DNA of 64,000 nt from Immersiella caudata. Its lineage: Eukaryota; Ascomycota; Sordariomycetes; Sordariales; Lasiosphaeriaceae. The stretch covers positions 4,278,001-4,342,000 of the forward strand of contig JAULSU010000002.1 of NCBI GenBank assembly GCA_030512335.1, written 5' to 3'. Positions 11,365 to 23,400 of the stretch are shown piece after piece. Position 1 is the first letter of the stretch, and every line of letters begins with the position of its first letter. The position numbers were made by a program, and so were the translations under genes. Below the pieces are notes generated by a model that made no database searches, was not told the DNA's origin, and saw only the letters and a list, made by a program, of their open reading frames with translations.

Positions 11365-12211
11365 GGGAGGTTTGTAGGGTGTTGAAGCGAGGTTGGGATA
11401 GGTGCAGTTGCGATAGTAGAGGCCGGGAAGGCGCAGTATGGGATCATGTGCATCTGAATAGGCCTGCATAAAGAAGGATATGCCGGGTTGTCCGGACATT
11501 CAACGGCTTGTTCCCGTCCTTTGAGAGAACCCTCTAGAGTTTAAACAAGAAACAAGCCGTCAATGGGAGCTTTTGAAAAAACGCCAAGTTGTGGCGGGTG
11601 GGTGATAGCGGTTGCGCACACTGCGGTAGCGTAGGTAGGCGACAAAAGCAGGCCTCCACAAGTCAGGTGCGTCACCTTGGCTGTGAACGCGAGAAAGTTG
11701 GGAAGACACGGTCAACCCCAGACAGGCGCTTGGGCCGCTGCGCGCCACAAACCGACCGCCGGCCCCTGTCGTCTGGTCCGTGCTGCTTTCGATTTCATCT
11801 GCCTCAGCTTGCACACCACTTGCCCTTCATGAGGCACAAGCAACCTAGTCGCAACACCACCAATCTTGACGACTAAACAAGCAGCCCAAAATCTCCAACA
11901 CCTCCCTTTGCACTTCCGGCACGACATACATTGACACGCACCCAATCCCTCCACCTTCCTCAACTGCGCTTGCCCTTATATTTTCTGGTGGCTGCTCCTG
12001 CCGCAAAGTCTCGCCTCCCAATCATTGCCGCGGCCTTGCGACCCGCACTCGTGCCCTGCCACCGCACCTGATCGCCAACCCAACTCTAGTCGACGCCTTC
12101 TCCCGCCTGCCCTCGATTGGCAATCGCACCTGCACTACACTTTTTTGCTAGTGGGTGCTGCAGCGGAAATCTCTTCCACTTCCCGGCTGATGGTCGCTAC
12201 GTGACCTGATC
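11365..12211. other. intergenic: URB1 3' region and long leader of the eIF4E-binding gene
   Basis: About 850 nt with no supported gene. The second half (about 11800-12180) is pyrimidine-rich, with many CTCCC and CACTT runs, as is common in filamentous-fungal leaders and core promoters. It ends with a very short upstream ORF, annotated separately. Reading frames here are short and lack family similarity. Confidence 0.55.
12190..12204 (+). promoter_or_regulatory. minimal upstream ORF (Met-Val-Ala-Thr-stop)
   Basis: An ATG at 12190 is followed by three codons and TGA, ending 7 nt before the main start at 12212. Such a short, start-proximal uORF could reduce initiation at the main ATG. Whether it lies in the mature leader depends on the transcription start, which is not visible. 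Confidence 0.45.
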
Positions 12212-14899
12212 ATGGCCGGTCGATACACGGCAGAGTTCCTGCTGCACCTGCGCGACTCACCATTATGCGTCAAGCCGCCAGGCCTCCCTCCCGCGGAGGA
12301 GTGGATGGGGTATGTTGTTCTCCCTGCTATGTATCCGTCCGCCCGCTGTGGCGGACCACCTGCGCCACTCCCTTCTGACGCTCCGGACTCACAATAGGCC
12401 GCCCCCGGAAACCTTTCGGAACCAAACCAACAAGACAACCACCGATCGCGCCAAGGGCGCCGGCGGTGACAGCCTGCTCTTGGGCCAGGAGAATAGGCGC
12501 CCGGCTCTAGACCGCAACGGAACCCGGAGCTCAGCCAGTATGCCTAACCCCCCAACCCGCCTGGAATACGGTGGACCCACGTGGATGACTTCTTTTTATG
12601 TACCCAGCATACTGACGTCTCAGATCCGGACGAGATCATTCTAGGCCCACCTAGGAACGCTTTCCCATCTTCGACGTCGGCGCGCAACAACAGGATCAGC
12701 GGCGAGGTCGAGAAGGGGGTCAAGGACTCGGACCGACAAGATCGGACCGATCGTTTCGCCTTTCGAAGCCGCACCACTGACCTAGATAACGCCACCACCA
12801 ATGACCGCTTCCGAGACAGGGATGGCCGGGCTACTTTTCGTCGCCGCGGCGATCAGGACCAGGACAGCGAGGGCTGGAGTACCGTCAAACCGCGAAAGAG
12901 CTTTGGCACCGAGGGTACGGAGCGGTTCCACGGCCGCATGGGTGCTGCAGGAGAGCGATTTGGTGGCCGAGACGATCGACGAACTAGAGACCGGGACGAC
13001 CGCGATACCGGCGACCGCCGGAGCCGGAACCTGGATGGTCTCCGGGACAAGGATGGCGACGAGGCCGAAGGCCCTCGCAGAAATGGGTTGGCTCGCGGCA
13101 AGTCTGAGCCGTGGTTCAGAGAAACCGCGAACGAAGGTGGTAACGGTGATGCCCCTGTTTCCCAGCGCGAGCGAATTGACAGGGCCAAGAGCTGGCGTGA
13201 TCGGGATCCGGAAGCGGGCGACAGAAGAGGTGGGGATCGGGCCAATGACACCAAAGCCTACGGTCGCTGGGACCGAGACCGTGATCAGCGCGTTGAAAGG
13301 GAGCCCGAATGGCTGGACGAGCCCCTCGAGGAAAAGACCCATGGCCACACCGAGGAGGACTTCAAGAAGTTCATGGAGACGATGAAAGCGAAGAAGGCCA
13401 GCGCGGCGTTGCAGGAAGAGAAACCAACGGCCGCGACTGAGAAGGCCAACATTGAAACGGATGCGGACCTGAACGCCGTTTCAGCACCGGCTGTTGACTC
13501 TGGACCAGACAAGTTTTTTGTTGCCTTTGGTGGCGGCGCCTCTCTAACGCCCGGCACGCCTGCCGCTGAGAGCAAAGACGCCACATCAAAGGCGCAAAAG
13601 TCATCACGGTTTATGGCGAAATTCCTCACTCCACAGGAGGACGTTAGAGCAAGGACGGAGCCTCCAACACCTGCGGCGGCAGCTCAAGCTGGAAGCTCTG
13701 CATCCGATTACCCGCCTCAAAATGACACGGAGAAGGAAGCATTTGCTATGCTTATTCAGAAGCTGCAGAGGTCGGGTGTAGGCCCAGCGGTGCAAGCTAG
13801 CGGACCGCCGCCTCAGTCCCTCGCGAGGCTTTTTGAACAGCATCAGCCCCCTGTTCAGGCCGTTCAGGCCCCCCAGGCTATGCAGGAGACCCAGCCAAAG
13901 CACGTTGCGTCTCCAGAACCCTTCCAGCAGTATGGTGGTGAGCATCGGGAAGATCCTCGGATGCGTGCGCAGCATCCTCAGCATCACAATATGGTGTCAC
14001 CGCGCCAGATGATGCCGCCCACGCAGACGCCTCCGGTCTCGAGGCCAGAGCAGGCGTTACATGAGCTCCTTGCGCAGCGTCATAATCTTCCCAGCCAGGG
14101 AAGCAATCGGGGCGGTCAGAATAACAACCAGATGGCCAGCAACACCGAGTTCCTCATGAGGCTCATGCAGAGTCACCGTGATGCGGGCGAGCCTCAGAGG
14201 CCGGAATTGCAAGTTAGGATGCCGCAGCCCACCAAACAGGTCTCGCTGGCGAACATCCCTGACCGTGAGCCGGACTACCAGCGCGAGCGTCTCGCCGCAC
14301 AGCGCCAGCAGCAACAGCAGCAACAGCAGCAACAGGCACAGCAGCAACATATGAGACAGCAGCAAGGTCCGCCGGGCTTCCTGGACGACCAGTTCCACTC
14401 TCCGGAGATGGACAGTCGCCCGCAACCGACGCAGATTCTTCAGCGCCCTCCTCCGCCGGGCCTCGACCACCACGGTATGCACCCGTTCCAGATGGGAGGC
14501 AACGGCGCCGGCGGTCCAGGAAACAGCCAGATGCCTCCGCCCCCGCAGCGGCCTATGATTCCGCCACCGGGGCTAGTCAATGGTCCCAGAAACCCAAATA
14601 TGCCAAACAACATGCCAAACCTGCCGGGCATGTACCCCAACAACTTTCCTCCGCCGGGTCCTCCGTATGGTGCTCCTCCCCCGCCGCTGGAAGGGCTCTC
14701 TGGAGTTCCACCTGGAGCGCTGCCACGCATGTTACCTCCGCCGGGCTTTTATGGGGGCGTCCCGCCAGGTTTCTTGCCACCGGGGCCTCCGGGTATGAGC
14801 CCAGGAGGTTTCCAGGGTGGACCCGACGGACCGGGAGGATTTCCTGGCGCGCCTTTTGATCGCAGAGGCATGCTGCCGCCCGGATACAGAGGCCCCTGA
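12212..14899 (+). CDS. eIF4E-binding protein, 4E-T-like, low-complexity
   Basis: Three exons: 12212-12309, 12398-12537 and 12624-14899, giving 837 residues. Introns: GTATGT..TAG (88 nt, CTGAC at 12375) and GTATGC..CAG (86 nt, ACTGAC at 12611). The phases 2 and 1 are consistent. The first residues, MAGRYTAEFLLHL, carry a canonical eIF4E-binding motif YxxxxL-hydrophobic (Y5, L10, L11). The next region is rich in Arg/Asp, then comes an acidic helical stretch. The rest is Gln/Pro/Met-rich, with a polyGln run (about 14308-14340) and many PPPG repeats at the C-terminus. Human 4E-T begins with the same kind of motif and is a disordered P-body repressor, so a role in mRNA repression or decay is inferred. 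No catalytic domain is seen. The upstream uORF is 7 nt away. It could instead be another class of eIF4E-binding protein. Confidence 0.75.
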
Positions 14900-15321
14900 A
14901 CCAGGTCGTTATCACATCGGACTTTCCTTATGGGATAGGTTGGCCGGGATGGAAAAAACAAAACGATACGAATTACAGGGCTTTACTGCTGTTTTCTTGT
15001 GTTTCAGTGCGCGGTAGAGAAGGAAAGCAAGGAGATTTTTGGGGAGGCTTGTCCGACTTGAGCAAGCCCGGCTTTATTACGCGTGGGTCATGCGTGGCGT
15101 GGTAAGGCGTGGCGTTGCAAGCCGTTGTTGTTGTCGTTGTCATACTGCCGACGTACTGTGGATTCGTGAGCGCCATATGGGGATGAAACTCACAAAAAAA
15201 GGACGGAGCCGGACACTGGCGTTGACGGTCTGGTCTGGGTGGGGGGAGGCAAAGAGCACAAATGGTCGATGTATGGTGATGACGGATGGCATGGACTGAT
15301 GGGCGATCCAGCAACCGACCA

Positions 15322-15357
15322 ACTACTACTACTACTACTACTATTATTATTATTATT
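15322..15357. repeat. compound trinucleotide microsatellite (ACT)7(ATT)5
   Basis: Seven ACT units run directly into five ATT units in the noncoding interval between convergent genes. A simple slippage repeat with no coding role. Confidence 0.95.
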
Positions 15358-15582
15358 ACACTACCTGATCTTAGCCTAGGTTCTGCTTATCAGTAGAGCC
15401 CACTACTGGGGTTTTGCATTGCCCCTCGCCTACCACCTAGCTAGCCAGCGGAAGTGAAATTCATCAAGGGGTTGTTTTGGGGCTGCGTACGAGATGGTCT
15501 TGGGTTTGTGTGCCTGTGTTGTAGGACTACGTGTGGCGAGGTAGATTTGTAGGGGATGAATGGTCGCAGCGCGGTGAGGTAT

Positions 15583-15607
15583 GTTGTTGTTGTTGCTGTT
15601 GTTGTTG
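15583..15607. repeat. imperfect (GTT)n microsatellite
   Basis: A short GTT/GCT run, broken once by GCT, in the same convergent intergenic interval. Noncoding. Confidence 0.85.
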
Positions 15608-16054
15608 AGTAGGTAGGCTAGCACTGAAGTGAATAACGAATACTCTACCCAGCAATACTGGCGGCCGTATCAAGTTCGCCTTCTGCAAACCCAAAAAAAA
15701 TCGAATTCTCCCTCAGTTTAGTGACGGCTTGCACTGCCCGCGCGGTTGGGCTGGTTCAGGCAACGTTCCATTTGGCCCCCAACCCTTTGGTACATGTGGA
15801 TTGGGCTGGCACAGGTGGGATGAGAACGAGCGGGCGTGAACAGACCAAATGTATGAAAGTTTCTCGGTTCCGGGCTACCTCAAGGAAAAACGGATATCTG
15901 CCTATATGCGACCAACCAACAGATAATGTTTCGTTGCCTTATACTTCCCCTCTCAACCATATTGACCTCTGACATGCCGCGATCGCGCCCAGACATACTC
16001 GTCTCTCGAGTACTACGCTCAATTCTAGCTTCAACTGATGACCAGCCTCTACCC

Positions 16055-18411
16055 CTAACACCTCTCAAACACCCGATAGAGTCCCTTCAGATTTGCCACC
16101 TCCAATATTCCCCCCTGCATCAACGAGTTAGTCGCCACTAACCTCGCCTTAAACGCCGGGAACAAAACATGTTCCAGCGCCCTGCGCACATGGTCCCTCC
16201 TCGCCTTGGTATCTGCATCCACCCCGCCTTTTTCTCCCTCCTCGGCCTCAGCCCCGCCGCCTGGCATAGGCGGCAACTGCTCGGGCACGTAAAAAGATGC
16301 TAGCTCACGCAGGAAGGTGTCGAAGCAGGATCTTTCACTAGTCCAGTCGACCTTTGGGCCCAGGCGCAGCAGGAATTGGGGGAGTTTGACGATGGGCGGG
16401 TTGTACCCTTTTACCAGGAGGGGAATGCTTAGGAGCTCACCAGAGGGGGAGACCTCGAAGGAGAAGTACTCGTGGAGCATCTCGCGGCGTTCGACGAGCT
16501 GCTCAGTTATGGCCTCGATGACTTCGGCGAAGTCAACTTCTTCGTCTCCACCTTGGGATTGGGCTTGTTGGCTTTCTTGCGCGGCGGCAATGTCGAGCAG
16601 TTCTCGGAGATCGAGTGGTGGGTTGAAACGGATGACGCCGAAGTTGCCAAAGTCGGTTAGGCCGACTTGGTAGAAGTACTCGAAACAAGCGCGGCCGTAG
16701 TCGACGAGAAAGAGCTTGACGCCAGCTTGGATGGCGGCGAGACGGCGGCGTTCGTCGATGATGCCGACGAATGTGTGGGTAGCGAAAATCTCGGTGAGGC
16801 CGTGGTGCATGTCCTCACGCACGGCTGTGCGCAATTCTCGGACGCTGAGGAGACGGCAGACCGTCAGCTCGCGGTCAACTGTCTCGTATTCAAGCGCCTC
16901 TGGCGTTTCGGTTTCTTTGCCTTTCCCCTTCGCGGTTCGCGATCCACAAGGCGAAGCCCCTGACCCTGTCGCAGGCGGCAGCATGCTTGTGATCTTGCGC
17001 AAGTTGGTGTCAGTTCGCACGAGGCGACTGTCGTTTCTCTCCGGTCGGGCCGGCGTCTTGCGGCTGTTGGCGCCGCTGGTGCCTGCTTTGGGTATTGCTG
17101 CATGCGCAGAATCTGGGTCCGACCATGCGCCTCCAGGTAGCAGAGTTTGAGTGAGAAAGGTACGGCTTGTGTCAACGGCTGCAAGCTTGGAGCGGATGCG
17201 CTCGCAGACGGCCTGAACAATCTCATCTTCGTTCAAAAAATTCACCTCCCGCTTCGTGGGGTGAACATTGACGTCGACCCTTTGGGGATCAATCTCGAGG
17301 CTGAGGTACACGAAGGGATGACCGCCTTTCGGCAGAAAAGGGGCGTACGTCTGTTCGATGGACTTGCGAACATTTGTAGACTCTACGCTTCTGTGGTTAA
17401 TGAACAGAAGAATCGTTGTCCTCTTCATGCTGTAGTTAGCATTGGTAGCCAATCCTGTAGCTTTGAACCCCCAACGATCATCTGAGGTGGAGAAATCTAT
17501 CAGCTCGTTGGCTACGCTGCCGCCGTGAATCTGCCGGACCCTGTCGACGGCGGAAGAATTGGACTGGATGGAAATGCTGGTCGATGATTCGCCTTGTTTC
17601 TTGCAAGAGAACGCCACATGGGAGCAATGGACCGCATAGCGGCCGACCATGTCGATGATTTTGTTATACTCATCCGAGGCAGACCGAAAGGCTCGGCGTC
17701 GAGTAGGGACATTGTAAAACAGATCTTCGACCGTAATCTGGGTGCCTGGCCTGCCTGCAACTGGCTTCGGATCGGGGGACTGGCCAGGCTTAGCTGGGGA
17801 CAACTTCCCGCCGTCGTAGTGGGCGCGCCAGGCGCAGTTGGAATCGGCTGTCTTGGTGGTGACAGTGAGATGAGCGATGTGGCTGATGCTGGCCAGGGCC
17901 TCTCCCCGGAAGCCGTATGTGGCGATGGACTGGAGATCCTCAAACTTCTGTAGCTTTGAAGTGGTAAAGCGTTCGCACAAGATGGGTAAGTCTTGTTTCT
18001 ACCCTCCTCGGTGAGTACTTTGCGAGACCAGGGAGGGGAGAGGAGGGGGCGCACGTCTATGCCACAACCGTTGTCGGTTATTTGTAGCAGCTTCAAACCG
18101 CCGTCCTTGACTAGGATTTCTAGCGCGGTAGATCCCGCATCGACTGCATTCTCTATGAGCTCCTTCAGGGCTTGGTCGGGTGCAACAATGATCTCGCCCG
18201 CTGCGATTTTGTTAACCACGTCGGGATCAAGGGCCTGTGGTTCGGATGGCGCGCTTAGCAGGCGGATAAGAAACAGTTGAGGCGGTACCCATTATCATAC
18301 CCTAATGCGACGAGGCGCAGCTGTATCCTCCTTTCCATTCGTGTCGCCGTCAATCTCATCCGCCTTCCGTTTGGAGCCTCTGGGGCTGTCGATATCCATC
18401 TCATCCGCCAT
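16055..18411 (-). CDS. MLH1: DNA mismatch repair protein MLH1
   Basis: Three exons on the minus strand: 18411-18301, 18234-18055 and 17998-16055, giving 744 residues. Intron 1 (66 nt) has donor GTATGA and acceptor CAG. Intron 2 (56 nt) has the weaker donor GTGCGC and acceptor TAG. Both are phase 0 and restore RRIR-ALDPDVV and GID-KQDLPIL. GHKL ATPase motifs are visible: ELIENAVDAG (E65, N66 region), DNGCGI (about 92-96) and GFRGEAL (126-132). The protein ends in FERC; this C-terminal Cys is invariant in Mlh1 and helps form the endonuclease metal site of MutL-alpha. Family knowledge: Mlh1 pairs with Pms1 or Mlh3 in mismatch repair and meiotic crossing over. The start ATG has good context (CCAAAATGG) and begins a short basic/acidic leader. 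Identification is very secure. Confidence 0.95.
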
Positions 18412-19684
18412 TTTGGCCCCTGGAGGACATGCAATATCAAAACCCGAGCGCCTGGCCGAAAAATGCGGCGGTGGTCAGGTCTCTGTTCCGATCATTCTCT
18501 CAAGCCTCATAGTGTGGACGGAAGGGCGGCTTCCCTCACCTTACTGGTGAGTGGCGACTTCCCTGTCAACAGACGTTGCGACGACAGGAGCCTCATCAGC
18601 CTCGAAGTTGTCCGTGCGTTGCGCAGCCTCAGCCAATCAATCGCCGCATAAATTTCAGCTGCAAGGGTTGTGCCTGCATTCCTCGCTGCCTGGCCTGAGG
18701 CAGCCCACTGCAACGTTGGACTCCCGTCCGCTGAGTGTCACCAACCGCTTCTAATCCGCCGCATCACCGTGGAGGTGCACTTTACTACACTGCTTTTTCC
18801 TGCCTTGGGTTGTTTCTGTTTGCTGTTTTCGGCTTGCGCATGAAGACGGTTACATGTGATGCCTTCCGCATAGAGTGGTTCAGGGCTTAGCTCGATATTC
18901 CACCCTTTGAGACTTTCAGCTCGATGGCTGAGCTCTAATCCTTCTCCCTCCTGGCCTCTCTGATAACCCCAGCGGCTTCCCGGCATTCTGTCTCTCTCAC
19001 CAACTCAGCCGAATTTTCTTGACAACTCCGCTTGTGAGGGCTCCCAACACCCACAAGGCACCTCCACGGGTCTCACTGTGTCCGGCCCCCAATATCTCGG
19101 TGTGTTAAATTGCAGTGTTATGATTCAGCTCGAGTTCAGCTGAGAGCCTCGCAAAGCTTGAAGGATGGCTTTGCTAGTGCAGCCAACACCTCTATCCCTC
19201 AATCTTGCTCCCTCCCTTCTCCTACCGATCCCTGCTTCTGCAGCTGCGATCCGCTTGATCTCGATTTTTTTTCTCGACTAGACCAATCAGACTTGCTCTC
19301 AGCCGCGGACCGGCCCTCGGGTAGCCTCGAGAATGGAGGGCTACCATTGAAACGTTGAAACGGGGCTATACGATGATGGCGGGCGGCGCCACACCCGCGC
19401 GCCCAGAGAGTTAGAAGTTCGGCTTCTGGAGCGAACCACACCAGGAAGTTTCCCAAGGCTTTCCCAAAGGCACCGTCATAATCAGCAACGGCTCTAGCAC
19501 CCCAGGCACGGCAAATGCTTGCATCTATTTCCCTTATATATCTTTAGTCCATTCTCTTTTCTTGATCGAAAGTGTCTCAAACATTGCACTTCGGTCCTTT
19601 CTACCTCCCAACCACCCTCCGAACGGCATAACAGCCAACCCGTGACAGCAAACGGCAGTACACTCAGCCACACAAATATCAAAC
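18412..19684. other. divergent intergenic region between MLH1 and the 19.7-kb gene
   Basis: About 1.27 kb separating two divergently transcribed genes, so it holds both promoters. No supported ORF. CT-rich leader-like sequence lies at about 19500-19680, upstream of the plus-strand gene. I cannot name a specific binding site with confidence. Confidence 0.55.
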
Positions 19685-20408
19685 ATGGCGGGGGAGCGGA
19701 ACCGCCAAGTCGCGCGGCTGTCGTCGCCAGACGCCGCAAAGAGCGAAGATAACATGTCGCTCTCGGTGCAAGTCAACTTGGGTGGCGCAAGCAGGTGAGT
19801 TGTGGGTCAGCATATAACAAGTACGAGGTACTGACATATCTCGAAGGGGTAGAGGCACACCAGCTCCTTCGCGTTCCTCGTCGAGAGAACCATCGCCTTC
19901 GATAATGCCGGGGCCACCCTCAAGGGTTCAGACGGCAAACAACTCCCAGTCTTCAGCTCCAGCCTCCCAAGATCAACCCTCCACTGAGGAAATTTTAATA
20001 GGCCTTATCACCCCGACGGACACGAATTCCAACGCCAAAATCCTTGCGGATGCGGTAAAAGAATTAAAAAGACGACACGACGGCGACTCCTTAGACGAAC
20101 CCCGCCCGAAAAGAGACAGACTCGGTGATGAGCTGGAAGAGATGCATGCCACCCTACTTGACACTAGCCGTTCCAACGCACGCACCGCAACTACGTCGGG
20201 CGTCAAAGGTGCGAACCCTTCCCCGAGACCAGACAGTAGCGACCGGGCGGCTGGCAGTACGGCGATCCCACTTCGCCCGCGCCAAGACAGCGAGGCTTCT
20301 GCAACGGCGGCAGCGGCGGTAACCGAACAGGAATTTAGGACATCGCGGTCTAAGGTTGTGGCTGACGAGGACTCAAAGAGCGAAAAGTCTGGTAGCTTGG
20401 GCAGCTAG
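19685..20408 (+). CDS. small disordered protein of unknown function
   Basis: Two exons, 19685-19794 and 19853-20408, give 221 residues. The 58-nt intron has donor GTGAGT, CTGAC branch-like site at 19831 and acceptor TAG; phase 2 is consistent. I do not recognise the family. The protein is rich in Ser, Arg, Asp and Ala. It has an SR-like stretch (PAPSRSSSREPSPS), a possible short helix (EEILIGLITP..AKILADAVKELKRR) and a basic KRDR motif. No membrane segment, signal peptide or catalytic motif is seen. The clean splice signals and uniform phase suggest a real gene. The short helical segment could be a protein-binding motif. Confidence 0.65.
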
Positions 20409-23400
20409 CTTCCCACCTTGGATTTTGTGCACTTTCAGGAACACGACGTGGGGGAAGGTTACAGTTTAATTTATTGCAGTTTTCAGTTTTATATCCCAAG
20501 AGCGCGGGGTGTTCGGCAACCGGAGACCGACACACCGCACCCACGGCTACCGTTTCTCAATTATTGGTTGGGGGCTTGATGCCCAACTTGCCCCTTTCCA
20601 CGGCCCGAGCAGTATTTGGAATGCGATCATGACCCAACCACTCGGTTTGACCGGCATGGTTGCTTATTTCATCAAAGCTTCCTACCATCAGATTTGCTCC
20701 AGGACGAACGTGCGGATTTGCGCCCTGCCAGCTCTCCCTCCCTCTTGTACCCAAAGCGCTGTTTCTCCGGGCATGTGAAAGATTTGGAATGTTTGATGGA
20801 CCGTCGCATCAGCGAAGAAAATCGCGTTTCTAGAAGCGCATTTGACGATCGTGTGGCAGGGAAGGCCGGCTTCCCGATCGGCGGGCGCCAATCTGCCGGT
20901 AAGCAAAATCTCCGACACGGGACGGCGTCTTCCTTGCATGAGAGACTTGCCGCATGGGCCCCCCCGACCACTCATTGGGGGAGCACCCGCCAGCCCACCT
21001 GCAACCGGACGAGCCGTACGGGCTCGTGCAGATGGGTCCCGCGGTTGCCGTGGAGGGTGGATGTAGGAGGGAGTGGCGCCGAGACAAGCTGGGAGCAGAT
21101 GTAGATGCAAATCGGCGAAACAAAAGCAACGAAAAATGGGCGGTGGCGTCGGCAGTTACGTGACAACTCGCGGAGCACGAAACACGGAACACGGAAAATC
21201 CCCTACTGGCGCGCCCTGGCATTCACCGTCGGACGAGCCATCTAGATCTTTTCTGGAAAAGCAAGGCCGATGATACGTGCCAGCAACCTCCCGCGGTTAA
21301 ACACACGCAGCACACGGTCCCGGTCCCGGTCCGGGCTGCTTGCTGTAAGTAACCTTATAAGCCTTGGCTCCAAACACCAGGGCCGTCTCCCTATTTCAAT
21401 ATTGCCGCCCGCCCCCTCCCTTCCCTGCCAGCCATTCGCCCGATCAATTACTCGTCGCTGTTTTTTTCTTTCATTTTTTCCCTCCCTTGCTTCGTTGTTG
21501 TTCTCTCTGCTGCTGTGCCCTCCCCTGGCATCCATCCATCCAACCCCCTCATCCCCTTCTCCCCCAACCCAGCAAAGCAACCCGCCACCAATACGACCCG
21601 ACGGTGACGCGGTCTTACAACTGGCAAGGGAACAACAACAAACCAGAACCCGTCATTAGCCCTCCAGGCTGAACTTTAATTTCGCCCCTCTCTCCCCCAC
21701 GCTTCCTTGATTTCGCCCCTGGGTCACGGAGTAGACCCCGTGCCTTATTCATACCTAACCTAACCCAGCGCCAGGCCGCTATGTCAAGTCTAAATCAACG
21801 TCATCCCGTCTGTCATCCCAACTTGCTCCCGCGTGTCTTCAAACTCAATTCTCTACTTCGTCGTCATCGAGATGGACATTCACCACACCCTCGAAGGGTG
21901 GTCGGCCAGGAGAGCATCCTGACGTCCGCAAGGAAGCATTCGGAACGCCCTCTTCACGTCGAAAATGCTTCTGTCGGCAAGACTCACAAGCCATGCAACT
22001 CCGGCGATGGGTGGTCGATGCCTCTGCGACTACCACTGTCGAGAAATCGACGCCATCTGGTCTCTCAACGAACCCATCGCATCGGCACTTGAAGGAATCC
22101 AGCAAAGGACCTACCTCCCCGCGCCGACGACGCGTCAACCTCGATGCCGCGTAGCCTTGGTACCACAGCGACAGTCAGGGTTGAGCGACACTGATCTCCA
22201 ACCATCTGGCCCGCACGAGGGTGATCCAAAGACAGGCAGGCCAACACTATTCTCGCGAGCGCGGCTCAAGCGAGAAGCAGGGCCTACTATGACATCAAGC
22301 ATTCGATCGAGTTGACTTGTTCACAGGCCGTCAGGGTTGGAACAGGAAGAGGAGGCAATGGTCACTCGACCGAGATGGAGAGCCGGGAACAACAGAGATG
22401 TGATCGACGACGAGAAGTCCAGACATGGCGCTTAGCCAACCTAACGAACACACCAAACCACACTCTCTCCGCACTAACAAGCGCGAAGGGCGAGTATCGC
22501 AAAAGAGGATGATGACATTCAGGTCAGGGGGGTAGAGACGACATGATGGACCTGAAGATACCTCGAGGGCAAGCAAGCATATCCACTCACATTCAACTGG
22601 CCGACCAGGACACATCAAACAGAGGTTGTGATATCTACAAGAGGGGGAGATGGTGATGGGCCCTTGGCTAGATTGACGGACCAGGATGACAGGAATGCAG
22701 CGGCAGAGGAATCCAACCCGGCAACTGCAGGGACAAACACCAAATAATCTCCAACCGTGGCCAAAGATGAAAAGCAAAAATGTGATGCAGACGGCGTGGA
22801 CGGTGGGCTGTCAATGGCGCGGATAACGATGAGATGCCGGGGCGTCGAAACCAACAGGCCATTATAGAAAGACCGATCCGACTGCAGCACTGAGCACCAC
22901 CGCCCAAAACCCCTTTGCTCAGTACAACATGCCGAACAAGAAGCAACGCCTGCGACCGGACTCGCGACAGACTTTTGATCACGGCCCCGCTACAGGCAGG
23001 GATTGGAAGCCGTTGAGTTGTCAGCCATGTGAGGCTCCCTACAAGCGACTGATGGAGAACTGGCGGAATCGGACAAAGCGGGTACCGTATCGGCATAGGC
23101 ATTGAAATCGACACCGATGGCAGCGACGGCAACACAAAAAGCAAAAGAAATAGCCAAGATCAACGCCAGCCCCATCCGGGGTAAATTATTCATGATTCGA
23201 TTCCTTGCACCTCGCGGTGCCTGCCTGCTTGTCAACCTGCCAACCATTTGCGCTGATCCTCCATCTCCTCGGACCCAACCGCGTCTCTTCGTGCCATCAT
23301 ACACATCCTGGAAGAAGAAACCAGAGAATAAGAAGATATAAAAAGAAAAATGTCGGGCCCTAGCTTGACGCTTGCTTCCCCTCAACGCCGCAGCAACAAA

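Larger units (their letters stand above)
14900..16054. other. convergent intergenic region between 4E-T-like gene and MLH1
   Basis: About 1.15 kb between two 3' ends. It contains no supported gene. It has an ACT/ATT microsatellite and a GTT-rich run, annotated separately, and AT-rich segments near 15680-15960 typical of 3' ends. Confidence 0.6.
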
